From positions 14,650,030 through 14,714,029 of the forward strand of contig JAKZAP010000016.1 of NCBI GenBank assembly GCA_023053575.1: DNA of 64,000 nt, in the 5' to 3' direction. Positions 53,183 to 63,302 of the stretch are shown one piece after another; the first letter of the stretch is position 1, and every line of letters begins with the position of its first letter. Both the position numbers and the translations under genes were made by a program. The notes below the pieces were generated by a model. That model made no database searches. It saw nothing but the letters and a program-made list of their open reading frames with translations, and was not told where the DNA came from. The stretch is from Branchinecta lynchi. Taxonomy: Eukaryota; Arthropoda; Branchiopoda; Anostraca; Branchinectidae.

Positions 53183-53267
53183 ATAGACAAAGCATAGGAA
53201 AATTTATTCTTATTTCAGTCAACTAAAAAAAAAGTAAGAAGCGACACATGACTTATAGGACTGTGAA

Positions 53268-53273
53268 AATAAA
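53268..53273 (+). terminator. candidate UNC80 poly(A) signal
   Basis: AATAAA lies 86 bases past the UNC80 stop codon and is the first canonical signal downstream. Another occurs near 53876. The position implies a 3' UTR of roughly 100 bases. Confidence 0.5.
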
Positions 53274-54023
53274 TTAGTGCAAACAGAATGCGCAGAATGT
53301 GTTAATTACTTTAGTTAATTGAAACAGGTTGGCTTCAGATACTTTAAATCAAACTAGCAATACCGTAAGGACATTGACGCTGGAACCCTGTAGCTAGTTT
53401 TCCAGGTAACAGTCAACTTCAAAGCAGCTGTTGTATCTGCTACCAAGGGAATTCCACAAGGTACCTGGTTCGAAAAGAAATTGTACCGCTGCTCAAAGAT
53501 TGCTTGAACTTCCGAGAATGATCTCGCATCCTGCCAGAGGTTTGAGCAGTTGGTGGGAAGCAACTTATGCCGATGTTACGCCGTTCCCGCGTGTTCTCCT
53601 CAGTGTCAGCGATGGTCTGCCACTCTAGTACACTGTCTTCCCTTTCCCATTGAGAACGCATTCTTAATATTATGTGTCTTCATAATCTTAGTCAACACTG
53701 ACGACTTGTACTATGTTTGGAGAGTTTTTTTTTAGCTGCCGTTTTCTTCTATCATCTGATTGGCGAGCAGAGATGCGTTTTTTCTTCTCTTCTTCGATGT
53801 TGGGCGCTTTAGGCGATTGGGAATATCGCCCTGGCACGACACGTATAACTTCCTTTTTAATACTTCCACAATTCAAAATAAACTGCGCGAAAAATGCGCT
53901 ACTTGTTCCTTGTTTTTTTGTACGGCTCGAGACATTTTACGCTCCGCACAAGACCTTAGTTTCTTCTACACCTCCTCGGGCGCTTAGAGCTTCCAAGATT
54001 AATCGCCAGTCATCGCTCGTATA
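53274..54023 (+). other. downstream of UNC80, nothing recognised
   Basis: Possible extended 3' UTR or intergenic sequence. No ORF of interest. Confidence 0.45.
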
Positions 54024-54240
54024 ATGGTGGGTTTACAAACTGCGTAAAAATCCGAGCGTATTTTACGCACGTTTTGAGCTTGAAAAGATTTCTAGCAATA
54101 CGGACGTATTTAGATACAAAACGGACCGATTTCTCAAATACGTCCGTATTGCTAGAGATGTTTTCAAGCTCAAAACGTGCGTAAAATTAGCTCGTATTTC
54201 AAAATACGCTCGGATTTTACGCAGTGTGTAAATGGACCAT
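54024..54240. mobile_element. fold-back MITE-like element
   Basis: Ends ATGGTGGGTTTACAAACTGC and its inverse at 54201-54240. The whole 217 bp folds: AATACGGACGTATTT and AAATACGTCCGTATT, GAGCTTGAAAA and TTTTCAAGCTC also pair. Confidence 0.75.
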
Positions 54241-55515
54241 AAGCCGCTGTCCAGATATCTACCCAATCCGGCGGGATGGCCTCGTTTATGTTGCGGAGAT
54301 CGTAGCCCCCTTTGTCTGGATGCCGCCACTGGAGAGATCCAGTCATGGCTGTCCGCATCCTGCAAATAGAACCATTTTTAACGTGGTAAATTGAGAGTAC
54401 ATGAAATGGCATGGGACGAAATGGTAATGCACGGGCCACATTTAGTCACATCTGTAGGTAGTTTGGTCCGTAACGCGGTTATTCCCCATTCTTTACATTT
54501 CATCCTGATCACACTTGGAACAAAGAAATTTATGAAATATTACCGCCATTATCACTCATAGGAGAATGGTAAATGGACATGGTTGATGGGACTTCTGCAT
54601 TTGGGTATATGATCTTCGTTTTTGCTTTGTTTTTTCCTGAACTACGGTACAATGGAATGCAAATATTGACTGAAAGTTAAACCCTCCATAATTGTTCTAC
54701 CCAGTAAGTTGTTCCATGAAAAACTATTCCCGGAGTCATTTCTCCAGTTTCATAAATTTCTATTGTTCTGGTATTACAAATACTCTATACGGAATGAACA
54801 GGCGATCAAAGATTGGTCCTAAGATTCGTTTCAAAATGGCAGAGATGGATTTTTTCATCTCGACTATTTACATTTTTAAGCTTCTGTCTTCCTATTTTTG
54901 ACCGCAAACGGTCTTATTACCGCCTTATTACTAGTTCTGGCTAGACTGGGGACTGGGCTTTAGTGGTCATCTAACCGAAGACGGTATGGAGCTTTAACGA
55001 CATTGTTCTATGTCACAACACCGAGTATCAGCCGAGTACCTTTATTTGTATAGGATGTTAAATGATCCTGAACCTTTACGAGGGGTCGTCACTGAGAATT
55101 TATGTTTATTACAACAGTTGCCATCTTGATTGGTTTCATTCACGGTCTTCGTGTGCAACAGTTGGCCTAGTAATATGCCAGCAGTACCTTTGTGGCACTC
55201 CGTTCGGTTACATAAGTGTCGTTCTATTATTTTTAGTAGTGATGCTAGTGATAGTTGTTAGTTGGACCAATTACGGTATCAGGCTAGTGAAAATAGTACA
55301 TGTTTATGAATATTAATATTGCGAATTATGTCGTTGATAATGATAGTCAAGTATCTGTTAATTATACCTGTTAATGTTATATATTTGCTGTGGAGACACG
55401 AATAAATATATGTATATCATGGTTGTGATTTTGGTTAATTCGGTTCCACCTAGTTTTGGCAAGCGTGAAATAGGAAGCATCGAGAACCTGCCCACGTTAG
55501 GCTGAAAGCGGTGCA
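54241..55515 (+). other. intergenic, nothing named
   Basis: AATAAATATATGTATATC at 55403 could be a distal poly(A) signal. No recognisable coding sequence. Confidence 0.4.
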
Positions 55516-55650
55516 AATACTCTTGATGACTATCTCTCCCTGTCGATGCAGAATCTCCAGATACCTGCGGAAGAAAGGAAGAACGGACACGTTTACTCCT
55601 TCTTCCTGAGAATCACTGGCGTGTTTTGGACTTAGTCATCTAGAGTATTT
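55515..55650 (+). repeat. interspersed repeat, family R copy 3
   Basis: CTCTTGATGACTATCTCTCC to GTTTTGGACTTAGTCATCTA. A longer version is at 56515-56735. Confidence 0.6.
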
Positions 55651-56119
55651 ACGACACAGGGCAGATTTCTATGCTGAAAACGAGTCTACATTTCTACGCT
55701 CCGGGACAACGGCGTACATTCCTACATTTATATTTACATCTTCAGTCACAAAAGATCGATATTTGTAATGTAAACGCTTTAATCTTTCTTGTATCGTCAT
55801 TTTGGCGGAATAAACGCCTTTCATTTAGCTTTCGCTAAAAAAACGAGGCTTCCAACGACTGTGTCAATACAAACTAAACTATGCGCCGAAGGCAATTTGA
55901 TAAATCCGCCTCTTTTCAAAGTCAACTATAATTACCATACAAGTTCTTGCATAAACCCCTAATAATTTCAAGCCTAAAACGCCAACTAAATAAAACAATG
56001 TTCTTCTAAAAAAAAAGAATACTACAAAATCCGTCGCAGGCGAAATATTGGGGAAACGCTGTTGATTGCAGAGCCCTTTTTCGCGAGACCAAATAATAGT
56101 AAGGACTACCTAGGATATC

Positions 56120-56421
56120 ACAGAGTAGTGGTGTAGCCTGTGTAGTAGTATGGTAGTAGTACGAAAGCGTTCCATGTAATACTATGTAATAGCAAAGAAT
56201 ACTATAATTTAATGTGCCTCAGACGGGTCCAATCTTATGTAGTAGTATCCAGTAGCATCCTGTCTTGCAATAGTAGCATCCGGTCTTGCTAATAGAAGCA
56301 TATAGTAGTATGCAGTAACGCGGTAGCCTTGAAATAGAAGCATGGTAGTAGCATCGTTAGTACTGGATGCAACTTTTTCTACTACTTCATAGTACTATTT
56401 TGAGATAAATTTTTCATCGGG
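56120..56421. mobile_element. family D MITE, copy 5 (left end worn)
   Basis: GTAGCATCCTGTCTTGCAAT and TAGTAGTATGCAGTAAC words and a right end AAATTTTTCATCGGG. The left CCCGATGAAAA is not recognisable. Confidence 0.7.
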
Positions 56422-56514
56422 AAGAAGTGGCCAAAACCACAATAAACTGGACACAAATTAGATGTGTTCTAAATTAGAGCGAAAAAAAAGTAGTTTTCAT
56501 GTCAAACGACATGC

Positions 56515-56735
56515 TTAATACTCTTGATGACTATCTCTCCTTGCCGATGCAAAATCTCCGGCCTCTCCGGGTATCTAGCGGAAGAAAGGCAGAAGTATTG
56601 TCACAGCTGCTCCCAAAGATCGCCGGAATTGCTTGACACAGGATTTGAGTCTTGAGTTTGAATCGTTACGGACACGCTTACTCCTTCTTCCTGAGGATCG
56701 CTGGGGTGTTTTGGACTTAGTCATATAAGTGTTCT
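56515..56735 (+). repeat. interspersed repeat, family R copy 4
   Basis: CTCTTGATGACTATCTCTCC to TTTTGGACTTAGTCATATAA, with about 75 bases that are absent from copy 3 in the middle. Confidence 0.6.
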
Positions 56736-56831
56736 AGCTGGAGCTCTGGAATCTTTGGTCCCGTCATTTACTTTCCAACACATAGACCACACCAAAAAAT
56801 GACCAAGAAAAGAGAACAAGAGCTGGAAGCT

Positions 56832-59757
56832 CATATAGCACTTGCAAGGCTGTTTCAGAGGATGAAATGTAGAATTTGCCTTTTCCTGGGTTTGTTCTGA
56901 TCACACATTGACCCTTGGAAACCACAAGAATTTATCGTTTGGTAAAAAGTAGCCTACTTTATTTTTGAACTTGGTTGTAATGATGTGCATTCTAAAAGCG
57001 CTAGAATATCGTCTGTAAGCAAAACCCTTAAGAAAAACGATAACAGGCTCATTAATCTATATTGTTTGGTCAAAGGTATCTTTTTCACTTTTCGGTTAAG
57101 ATGCGCACTTTAAGGGTGATAGAGATCCATTTTTGAAGCAAAACCCTTGTGGCATAATTGATCATGGGCCGAAATGCATCGTTTGGTCTAAAGTACTTTT
57201 TGACTTTACAGTTAAGATGCGCACCTTAAGGGAGCTAGAAATTCGTTCGTAAGCAAAATCCTTGAGGCAAAAACGATCATGGGCTCATGGGATCATGAAA
57301 ATGTATAGTTTAATTGAAAATCTTTTTTTTTACTTTGCGGTTAAGATTGGTACTTTTGAGAAACGGTCGGATGGTGGAAGTAACGACTTCTAAGCAGGGG
57401 CGTCGCAAGGGGGGGTGCGGGGGGTGCAGCACCCCCCCCCCCCCCACCTTTTTGAGATTCGGTAAAATTTTGGGCCGGAGGCCCAACATTTTACTAAAAT
57501 TGTTCGGTATTTTTTGGATTTACAGGGATTCGGTAGTTATACAAAATCCTAAATAGGCTATCTGTACAAATCTCTTCGGTATAATGATCGAGATTCGGTA
57601 TAATTGCTAGTGTTCGGTAGATATCACGTTTTGGTGAGAGAATTTGCTGAAATCATTTGGTAATTTTTCGATGCCGGAACTATTCGGTATATTTATGGAG
57701 AATCCGTAGTTACACAGACTCCCGAATAAGCTATTGGTTCGAAATTATTCGGTATCATGATTGGGATTCGGTCATTTATTCAGTATAATATCCAGGATTA
57801 GGACGTTAACCACGAATCCTGACTTTGTTCCAGCTTCGACAAAAGTATACCGAATATGAATATTGTTCGGTATAGTCTTTCGATACCAAAACAATTCGGT
57901 ATAATAACCGGAATACGGTAGTTATACAGAATCCCGAACACGCTATCGGTCTAAACTTATTTGGTATAATAACTGGGATTCGGCAACTTATTCGTTGTGA
58001 TTGCCAGGATTCGGAAGTTACCAGGGACCTCGAAACTCAGAAGAGGTCAAGTGAAGCACTGGTCGCAAACAAAAGGGATGATCTGTGATATCATCGGTAT
58101 TCCTTACTTTTATTTTGGCTCCCAAAAAGAATATCTAATCATAAATATTTCGAAAATGCACTTTTCGTAATATTCTCTATTTTGTGGAATGGCGCGTCAT
58201 TTGACGGGGGTTTTAAGAGTTTTAGGATTGAGATTTTGGAACATTAAAAGCTAGAATTTGGATGGAAATTAAATTTGGCAGGAAAAAGCAAAAAAAAAAA
58301 ATTTCGCCTGCGGCGCTCACTTTTTGTGATCATAGGTAGTATAGTTACTAGACTACAATTGCTGCTGCTGCCGGAACGTCGCTCCACGCGGTTTCTAGTA
58401 GAACTTCTTAGAGTCTCGGTATTTAATCAACGGCAAATGACAGAATTTGTAAGAGAAGCAGTTAAATTTTAGGAAAAAAAAAATGGATTTCGAAAATTTT
58501 CGCCTGCGGCGCTCGATTTAATTTTCTATAGTACCTGTTACTGCATTCATGCCCGGCAATATATTTTCCATGTGGCCTTCGCAAAAACGCCGCCTAATAG
58601 TTGGCTTATCGTCGTTCATGCTGTCTTTTATTGTTAATCTTCCTACGTAATCGTTTCTGTTTCATAATTTAAAGCTAGAATTCTTAGTTCTAGGATTCGG
58701 TAAATTTTTTGAAAGATTCGGTAAAATTTTGGCCCTGCACCCCCCCACCGAAAATGCACTTGCGACGCCCCTGCTTCTAAGCCAATCTTGTCGAATCTCT
58801 AATTTTCCAGCCAAGTTTCATCGTCCTAGCTAATCTGGAAGTACCTTAACTTGCGACCATCGGAATTCCGCCCCCCTCCCCCTAACTTCCCCACACTGCC
58901 CGGATCCAATTCGATTATGTCAGTGATTTATCTAGAGCATTTGTTTGCTATTTCCACCAAGTTGCGTCCCGATCTCTCCAGTCTAAGCGGGTCACGCATT
59001 ATCCGGTCCCCCCTCCCCCCAACAGTTGTTGGATCCGGTCCGGAAATGAGAAAGAACATCAGAGACATGTGATCTGTTTCGTTACTGAATTTCACTGTAT
59101 CCCATCAACACGTTCCAAAGTTACGCATGACTCCGGATTCCCCCCTGCTCTGCTCCCCCCACGATGATCAGATCCAGAAATTTTTTATTTCCAAGTCAGT
59201 TTGATCGGGTCTCTGATATGCCTACCAAGTGAAAATCCCCCAAACCGCCATCACTGGAATTCCGGGAAACCCCCTCCACCCCACGCCCTTAAAAAGTGTC
59301 CGGATCCAGTCCAATTCTGTAAACGATCATCTAGAGCAGATGCTTGTTCTTCCCAGCAAGTTTCATTCCGATCCCTCCATTCTAACCGTTTCTCGAGATT
59401 TCCGCCCCCCCCCCAACTCGCCCACAGCTGTCAAATCCGATCGAGACTTTAATTGGGACAACAGGATATGTCATCTTTTCAATTATTAAGTTTCATTCCA
59501 ATCCGATCACCCGTTCGAAAGCTAGGCACTTCTCAATTTTCCAGATTACCCCTCCCTCCACTCCCCCACGGTGGCGGATCGGGAAAGTAACTATTTCCAA
59601 GTTAGTTTGGTCGGGTCCCTAATACGCCTGCCAAGTTTCATCGACCTAGCGCATTTGGAAGTACCCTAACTCGCGATCACCGGATTGACCGACATACCGA
59701 CGGAAAAGTGATCGGTATATGGCACTTGGCACTTGGCCGGAAGGCAAGTGCCATAAA
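56832..59757 (+). mobile_element. family C element, copy 2 (contains hAT-like element)
   Basis: Left end TCATATAGCACTTGCAAGGC, AAGCAAAACCCTTGAGG units up to 57350, then the C-rich CCAAGTTTCATCG module from 58774, right end GGCAAGTGCCATAAA. Removing 57395-58773 and one 8-bp flank restores continuity with copy 1. Confidence 0.72.
57395..58773. mobile_element. hAT-like non-autonomous element, copy 2
   Basis: 1379 bp, perfect inverted ends CAGGGGCGTCGCAAG / CTTGCGACGCCCCTG, exact 8-bp target duplication CTTCTAAG (57387-57394 and 58774-58781), the hAT hallmark. The interior repeats ATTCGGTA / TTCGGTATAAT words about twenty times and has TTCGCCTGCGGCGCTC at 58303 and 58499. No transposase ORF. Confidence 0.88.
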
Positions 59758-60493
59758 AAGGAGATGCAAGGCTTTTCCGATCATCACCCAGATCTTCAAA
59801 AAAAGGTATTTTGTGGGTGCGAACAGTCAAACGACCCACACAAAAAACTAGGAAAACAGGTTTGCCGATTTACCGACCAGGAACGGAATGGAACGAGAAA
59901 ATGTTGGATGGTGCACTAGAAAAGACCGACGACACTTCATCTTCTGGTCGTCTCCCGACAGAAGTTTCCAGAATCTGATTTGATGTCTGATATGAAAAAA
60001 AAAAAACATCTCGATTCACCGACGACACTTAAGCTAGTCTGCAGAATTTGTTTGTTCTGTGCAAAAAGAAAACCCGATTAACTGACGAATACGGTCTTGG
60101 TCTGACAAGGTTTGCAGTTATTTGATTTCTAATGTGTAATAATCCCGATATTCGGACACAACATAAACTTTCAGTAATCCCGAGACCAAAGTTTGATTTC
60201 GTAATGTGTGTATAATCCCGCGACGAGCCTTAAACTTTCGTATTTTGCCAAACTAAAGTTTACAGAAATTGATTTCTTTACTTGTAAACAAATTTCGATT
60301 TGCCAAAAACACATATATAGAATGAGGAAGAAGCTTGTCAAGGGTCGAAATATCGCTGACGAACATCGTCGCTAACTTTTCCGTTCTTGAGGCATTGTTT
60401 GATCCTGTATGACCTTGTATAATATACTGACTGAACGAATGATGAATTCCGAATCTGTCAACCCAATAAGAACAGTTGACTACACACAGAATA
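59758..60493 (+). other. intergenic with decayed repeats
   Basis: 59990-60300 has units around ACCGACGA and GTTTGCAGTTATTTGATTTC related to 2385-2640; 60338-60375 (TGTCAAGGGTCGAAATATCG) resembles a family S end. TATAATATA at 60419 could be a TATA box for the candidate gene at 60494. Confidence 0.4.
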
Positions 60494-60691
60494 ATGAAAT
60501 GTGTCTGCTCTATAGTCATTCTTTCATACACTTTAGCTGTACTGTTCACAGCGTTAGTCGCCAACGATTCTCCATCGTTTCAAAAACTGAACTTGTTTGC
60601 CGCCTTCGGTCTGGGGAAGAAAAGCCGAAAAAGCAGCAGGAAAGGAGGAGGTTTCCGACTCAATTGGATCGGAATTCTATACAGTCGTGAC
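60494..60691 (+). CDS. candidate secreted peptide precursor, first coding exon
   Basis: ATG at 60494 opens a reading frame whose first 23 residues look like a signal peptide: Lys at position 2, a long hydrophobic core (SIVILSYTLAVLFTALVA), and a small-residue cleavage site before NDSP. About 20 residues later comes LFAAFGLGKKSRK: Gly followed by dibasic KK is the classic signal for cleavage and C-terminal amidation, which would yield an FGL-amide peptide. More basic sites (SRK) and GGGFRLNWIGILYSRD follow. The frame meets a good donor at GAC|GTAAGT (60691|60692), 66 codons in, phase 0. TATAATATA lies about 70 bases upstream of the ATG. FGL-amide endings occur in arthropod allatostatin-A, but those precursors carry several copies, so no family is assigned. 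It lies downstream of UNC80 and between repeats. Confidence 0.4.
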
Positions 60692-60796
60692 GTAAGTAGC
60701 GACGTCGGGTGATTGAGAACCAAACACCGGATTTAATTGTCCCTAGGTCTTTTCATGAAGAAAAACGCGACCGGCGCTTCGCTGGCCGCTCGGCTC

Positions 60797-61086
60797 TCTA
60801 AAGGGCGATTCTGTCGATCTCTTGGATTCCTTTTCCAAAAAGCAAAGCGAGAATCCGCCGAGCGCAAGAACAAACGGAAAGTCGTTGCGCCTCGGTTACA
60901 CCTTTACAACTTCTCAATGGCTTTCCTCTCGCGAAGTGAATTCGCTTTCCACAGGCTTTCCAAGTGCTGGCGGAAGCTAGCGGAGCGAGAACAGCTCTGG
61001 AAAGCGAAGCAAATTTTAGCTGAAGCCGTAAAAACAGCCGGCGCATAAGCTCGCAGAGCTTTGCAGATCGCCAGAATCGCCGTTAA
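60797..61086 (+). mobile_element. family T element, copy 2
   Basis: Ends CTAAAGGGCGATTCTGTCGA and GATCGCCAGAATCGCCGTTAA, 290 bp, with CGAGAATCCGCCGAGCGC inside. The apparent ORFs in it are shadows of the palindrome. Family K copy 3 overlaps its last bases. Confidence 0.65.
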
Positions 61087-62286
61087 AGGACCTGTCTTAC
61101 CCACAATACAAACACAACCTGCTTCCATAATCATCCATATATTCTAAACCCGGAGACCCCAATTTTGTACTGTACATTCATTCTCACCCCTCGAACAAAA
61201 CCACGGTGATTTTCACACTTTCCGTGTTTTGCTACCTTCGATGTGAACCTGTCGACTGTTGTCTGCGAAGAAGTTTTTTCATCAGAAAAAAATGGTTGTG
61301 TACAGTGTTTCCTGTTTTCGCCATAATAGCTTGTTCAGACGGGACCGAAATAAGCGCGGAAAAAGCGGCTGATCTGTTCAGACGACAGATCAGCTGTTTG
61401 GGGTTGACGGGAGAATTAAAAAGAAAAACGTAATTCCGGATATTATTTTTCTTTGTAACAAAATACATAAAATTAACACAAACATCTTGTGAGTTTGTCA
61501 AAGTCAAATATAGTTGATTTGTAGTCTTTAGAGTAGATAAAAGCAACAATCGAATATTGACAGATTTCAAGCGACTGGGTTAAATTTCAAGTTAAAAATC
61601 AAATAAAATTAATTTAAATAATTTTTTTTTAAACTGAACATAAAATATAACTAATAATAAATAGAAATAATACGAGAACAGAATGCAATCATTTTGTGTT
61701 GTCAGTCACTTTTCAGTGATGGCTGAATGGAAAATTATTATTTTATCAAAGAAAAATATTGAAAAAAATATCAGACAGAAACAGAACATACGCTATTGAA
61801 ATTAGAAAATTATTCTACCTTTTTTTCGAGATCATTTAGTATCCTTGTATGCTCAATGTAAAAATCATGTTATGTTCACATTGCTCTGACAGAATATGAA
61901 CTGGATTGACATAAAACTCACCAAGCTTGACTAATTCCCGTATTTACAGTCTGTTTACTGTCCCTAGAGTCATCAAAGGTCACATTCCAAAGGATTTATT
62001 TTACCCCGACCGGTGACCGCGAAGAAAATAAAGCGCCTATTTGTAAAATCAGCGGCTGATTTTTGGAATTTTTTCAACCGCTATTTACGCGCGTAAATCA
62101 GCCGCTGATCGAGAATCGGCCGCTGTTTCAGCCCCGTGTGAACAAGCTATAAGGCAACGGGTCTCGGAAAAGGCTTAAAACAGCCAAAACCGTGGGTTAT
62201 CTCTTGTAAGTAAAGCATAGTTTTAAAGTATTCAAATATTTAAAATACTGCTTGTTGAAGAGTAAATAGTGCGAGGAATCCTTTAA
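61083..62286 (+). mobile_element. family K element, copy 3 (split)
   Basis: Left part 61083-61326 (TTAAAGGACCTGTCTTACCC ... TTTTCGCCATAA) and right part 62150-62286 (TAAGGCAACGGGTCTCGG ... GAATCCTTTAA). The intact order is seen at 1942-2293 (inverse). Confidence 0.72.
61327..62149. mobile_element. element with TAA target duplication, inside family K
   Basis: 823 bp, ends TAGCTTGTTCAGACGGGAC and inverse with GTGTGAACAAGCTA, flanked by TAA (61324-61326 and 62150-62152). A 3-bp TWA-type duplication is typical of PIF/Harbinger-type transposons. Interior has CAGCGGCTGAT / ATCAGCCGCTG words near the ends and is AT-rich in the middle, without a transposase. Confidence 0.75.
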
Positions 62287-62749
62287 GTATTTAAATATAT
62301 TCACTGACAGGAATAAGTTACAATTTTTCATTTTCTGAAAACAGACCAAATATTAGGCGTGACATCACGCTTGTATGGAATTCCGATACAATAGAACTAG
62401 TTTCGACTTCGACCAACAATCAACAACAAAGATGTGTGACTTCTGTGAATGAATTGAGAGATATGAAGCTATAGCCTAGCCAACAATGAAAAAAGTTTAA
62501 TTGAAATAATGAACAGTGAAACACAGAAAGAAGCTGTATGTGTTACATAAGGGTGTTATCAACCAACATTGTAAATGGAAACATGACAAAGAAAGAAGAA
62601 GAAACGAACAGTTCCATTTTGCCAGGATTTTGTGTTATCCTACAGTTTCGTTTTTTTCAACCAGACTTTAAGTCTTTAGAATTTCTGGAAACTGATTGTT
62701 GAAAGATTGACATTTTATCATCTATTTGCCCCCCCTGGATTCATTTGAA

Positions 62750-62799
62750 ATGCTGGTAACTTCAGACTGGGTGAAGTTGGACCAGGATCAGTTTTACAG
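62750..62799 (+). CDS. candidate first coding exon of an unknown gene
   Basis: ATG at 62750 reads MLVTSDWVKLDQDQFY plus two bases to the donor ACAG|GTAATG. An in-frame TGA lies 14 codons upstream with no other ATG between. The hydrophilic, codon-like text resembles a start exon, but 50 bases is little evidence and no later exon was recognised before the window ends. Confidence 0.3.
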
Positions 62800-62990
62800 G
62801 TAATGTAAGGCTAACCTGACCTAGCATCAGACTAAACTTATTTGGTTGTTAGGTTGGTTTGAATGTAGTGTGTAAAACAATTCTTAATTAGGCCTAGGGA
62901 TAACATGTGTCACATTCTGGGCTAGGCTTGTAGTGGACATCAGGGGCATTACGACTGGGGAAGGAGGGATGCCCTCCCCTGGCCCAGTCT

Positions 62991-63302
62991 ACCACAAATC
63001 CTTGATTTTTGGATACCCCATGTCAAACGCTGGGTATATCTAGCATTTAGCATAGCCTATGCCTAACACTGGACACCCTATGCCAAACGCTGGATACCTG
63101 TTGGTAACCTAACCCTGACCTACCTCAGTAGAAAGGAGTTCTGATTGGTTGATTTTTTAGCTTCACTCAAATCATCAATACTTTACTGGGTTACAGTATC
63201 CAGCACCTGACATAGTGTATCCAGCGTTAGGCATAGGGTATGCGAAACGCTAGACATATCCGGCGTTTGGCATAGGGTATCCAAAAATCAGGGGTTTGTG
63301 GT
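62991..63302. mobile_element. fold-back element, family V
   Basis: ACCACAAATCCTTGATTTTT faces AAAAATCAGGGGTTTGTGGT, with CCCTATGCCAAACGCTGGA-type words repeated about six times inside. G/C-rich flanks (GGCATTACGACTGGGG, CCCCTCCACGGCAATG) may belong to an outer element. Confidence 0.65.

Noticed and set aside
54692..55316. Hydrophobic frames as a membrane-protein gene
   Set aside because: AT-rich DNA naturally gives Phe/Ile/Leu-rich text. No start context, splice signals or family motifs were seen.
60737..61048. 103-residue frame rich in Lys/Arg, just after the candidate peptide exon
   Set aside because: Most of it is the palindromic family T element (60797-61086), which occurs again at 46543-46790. 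Both strands are open for the same reason.
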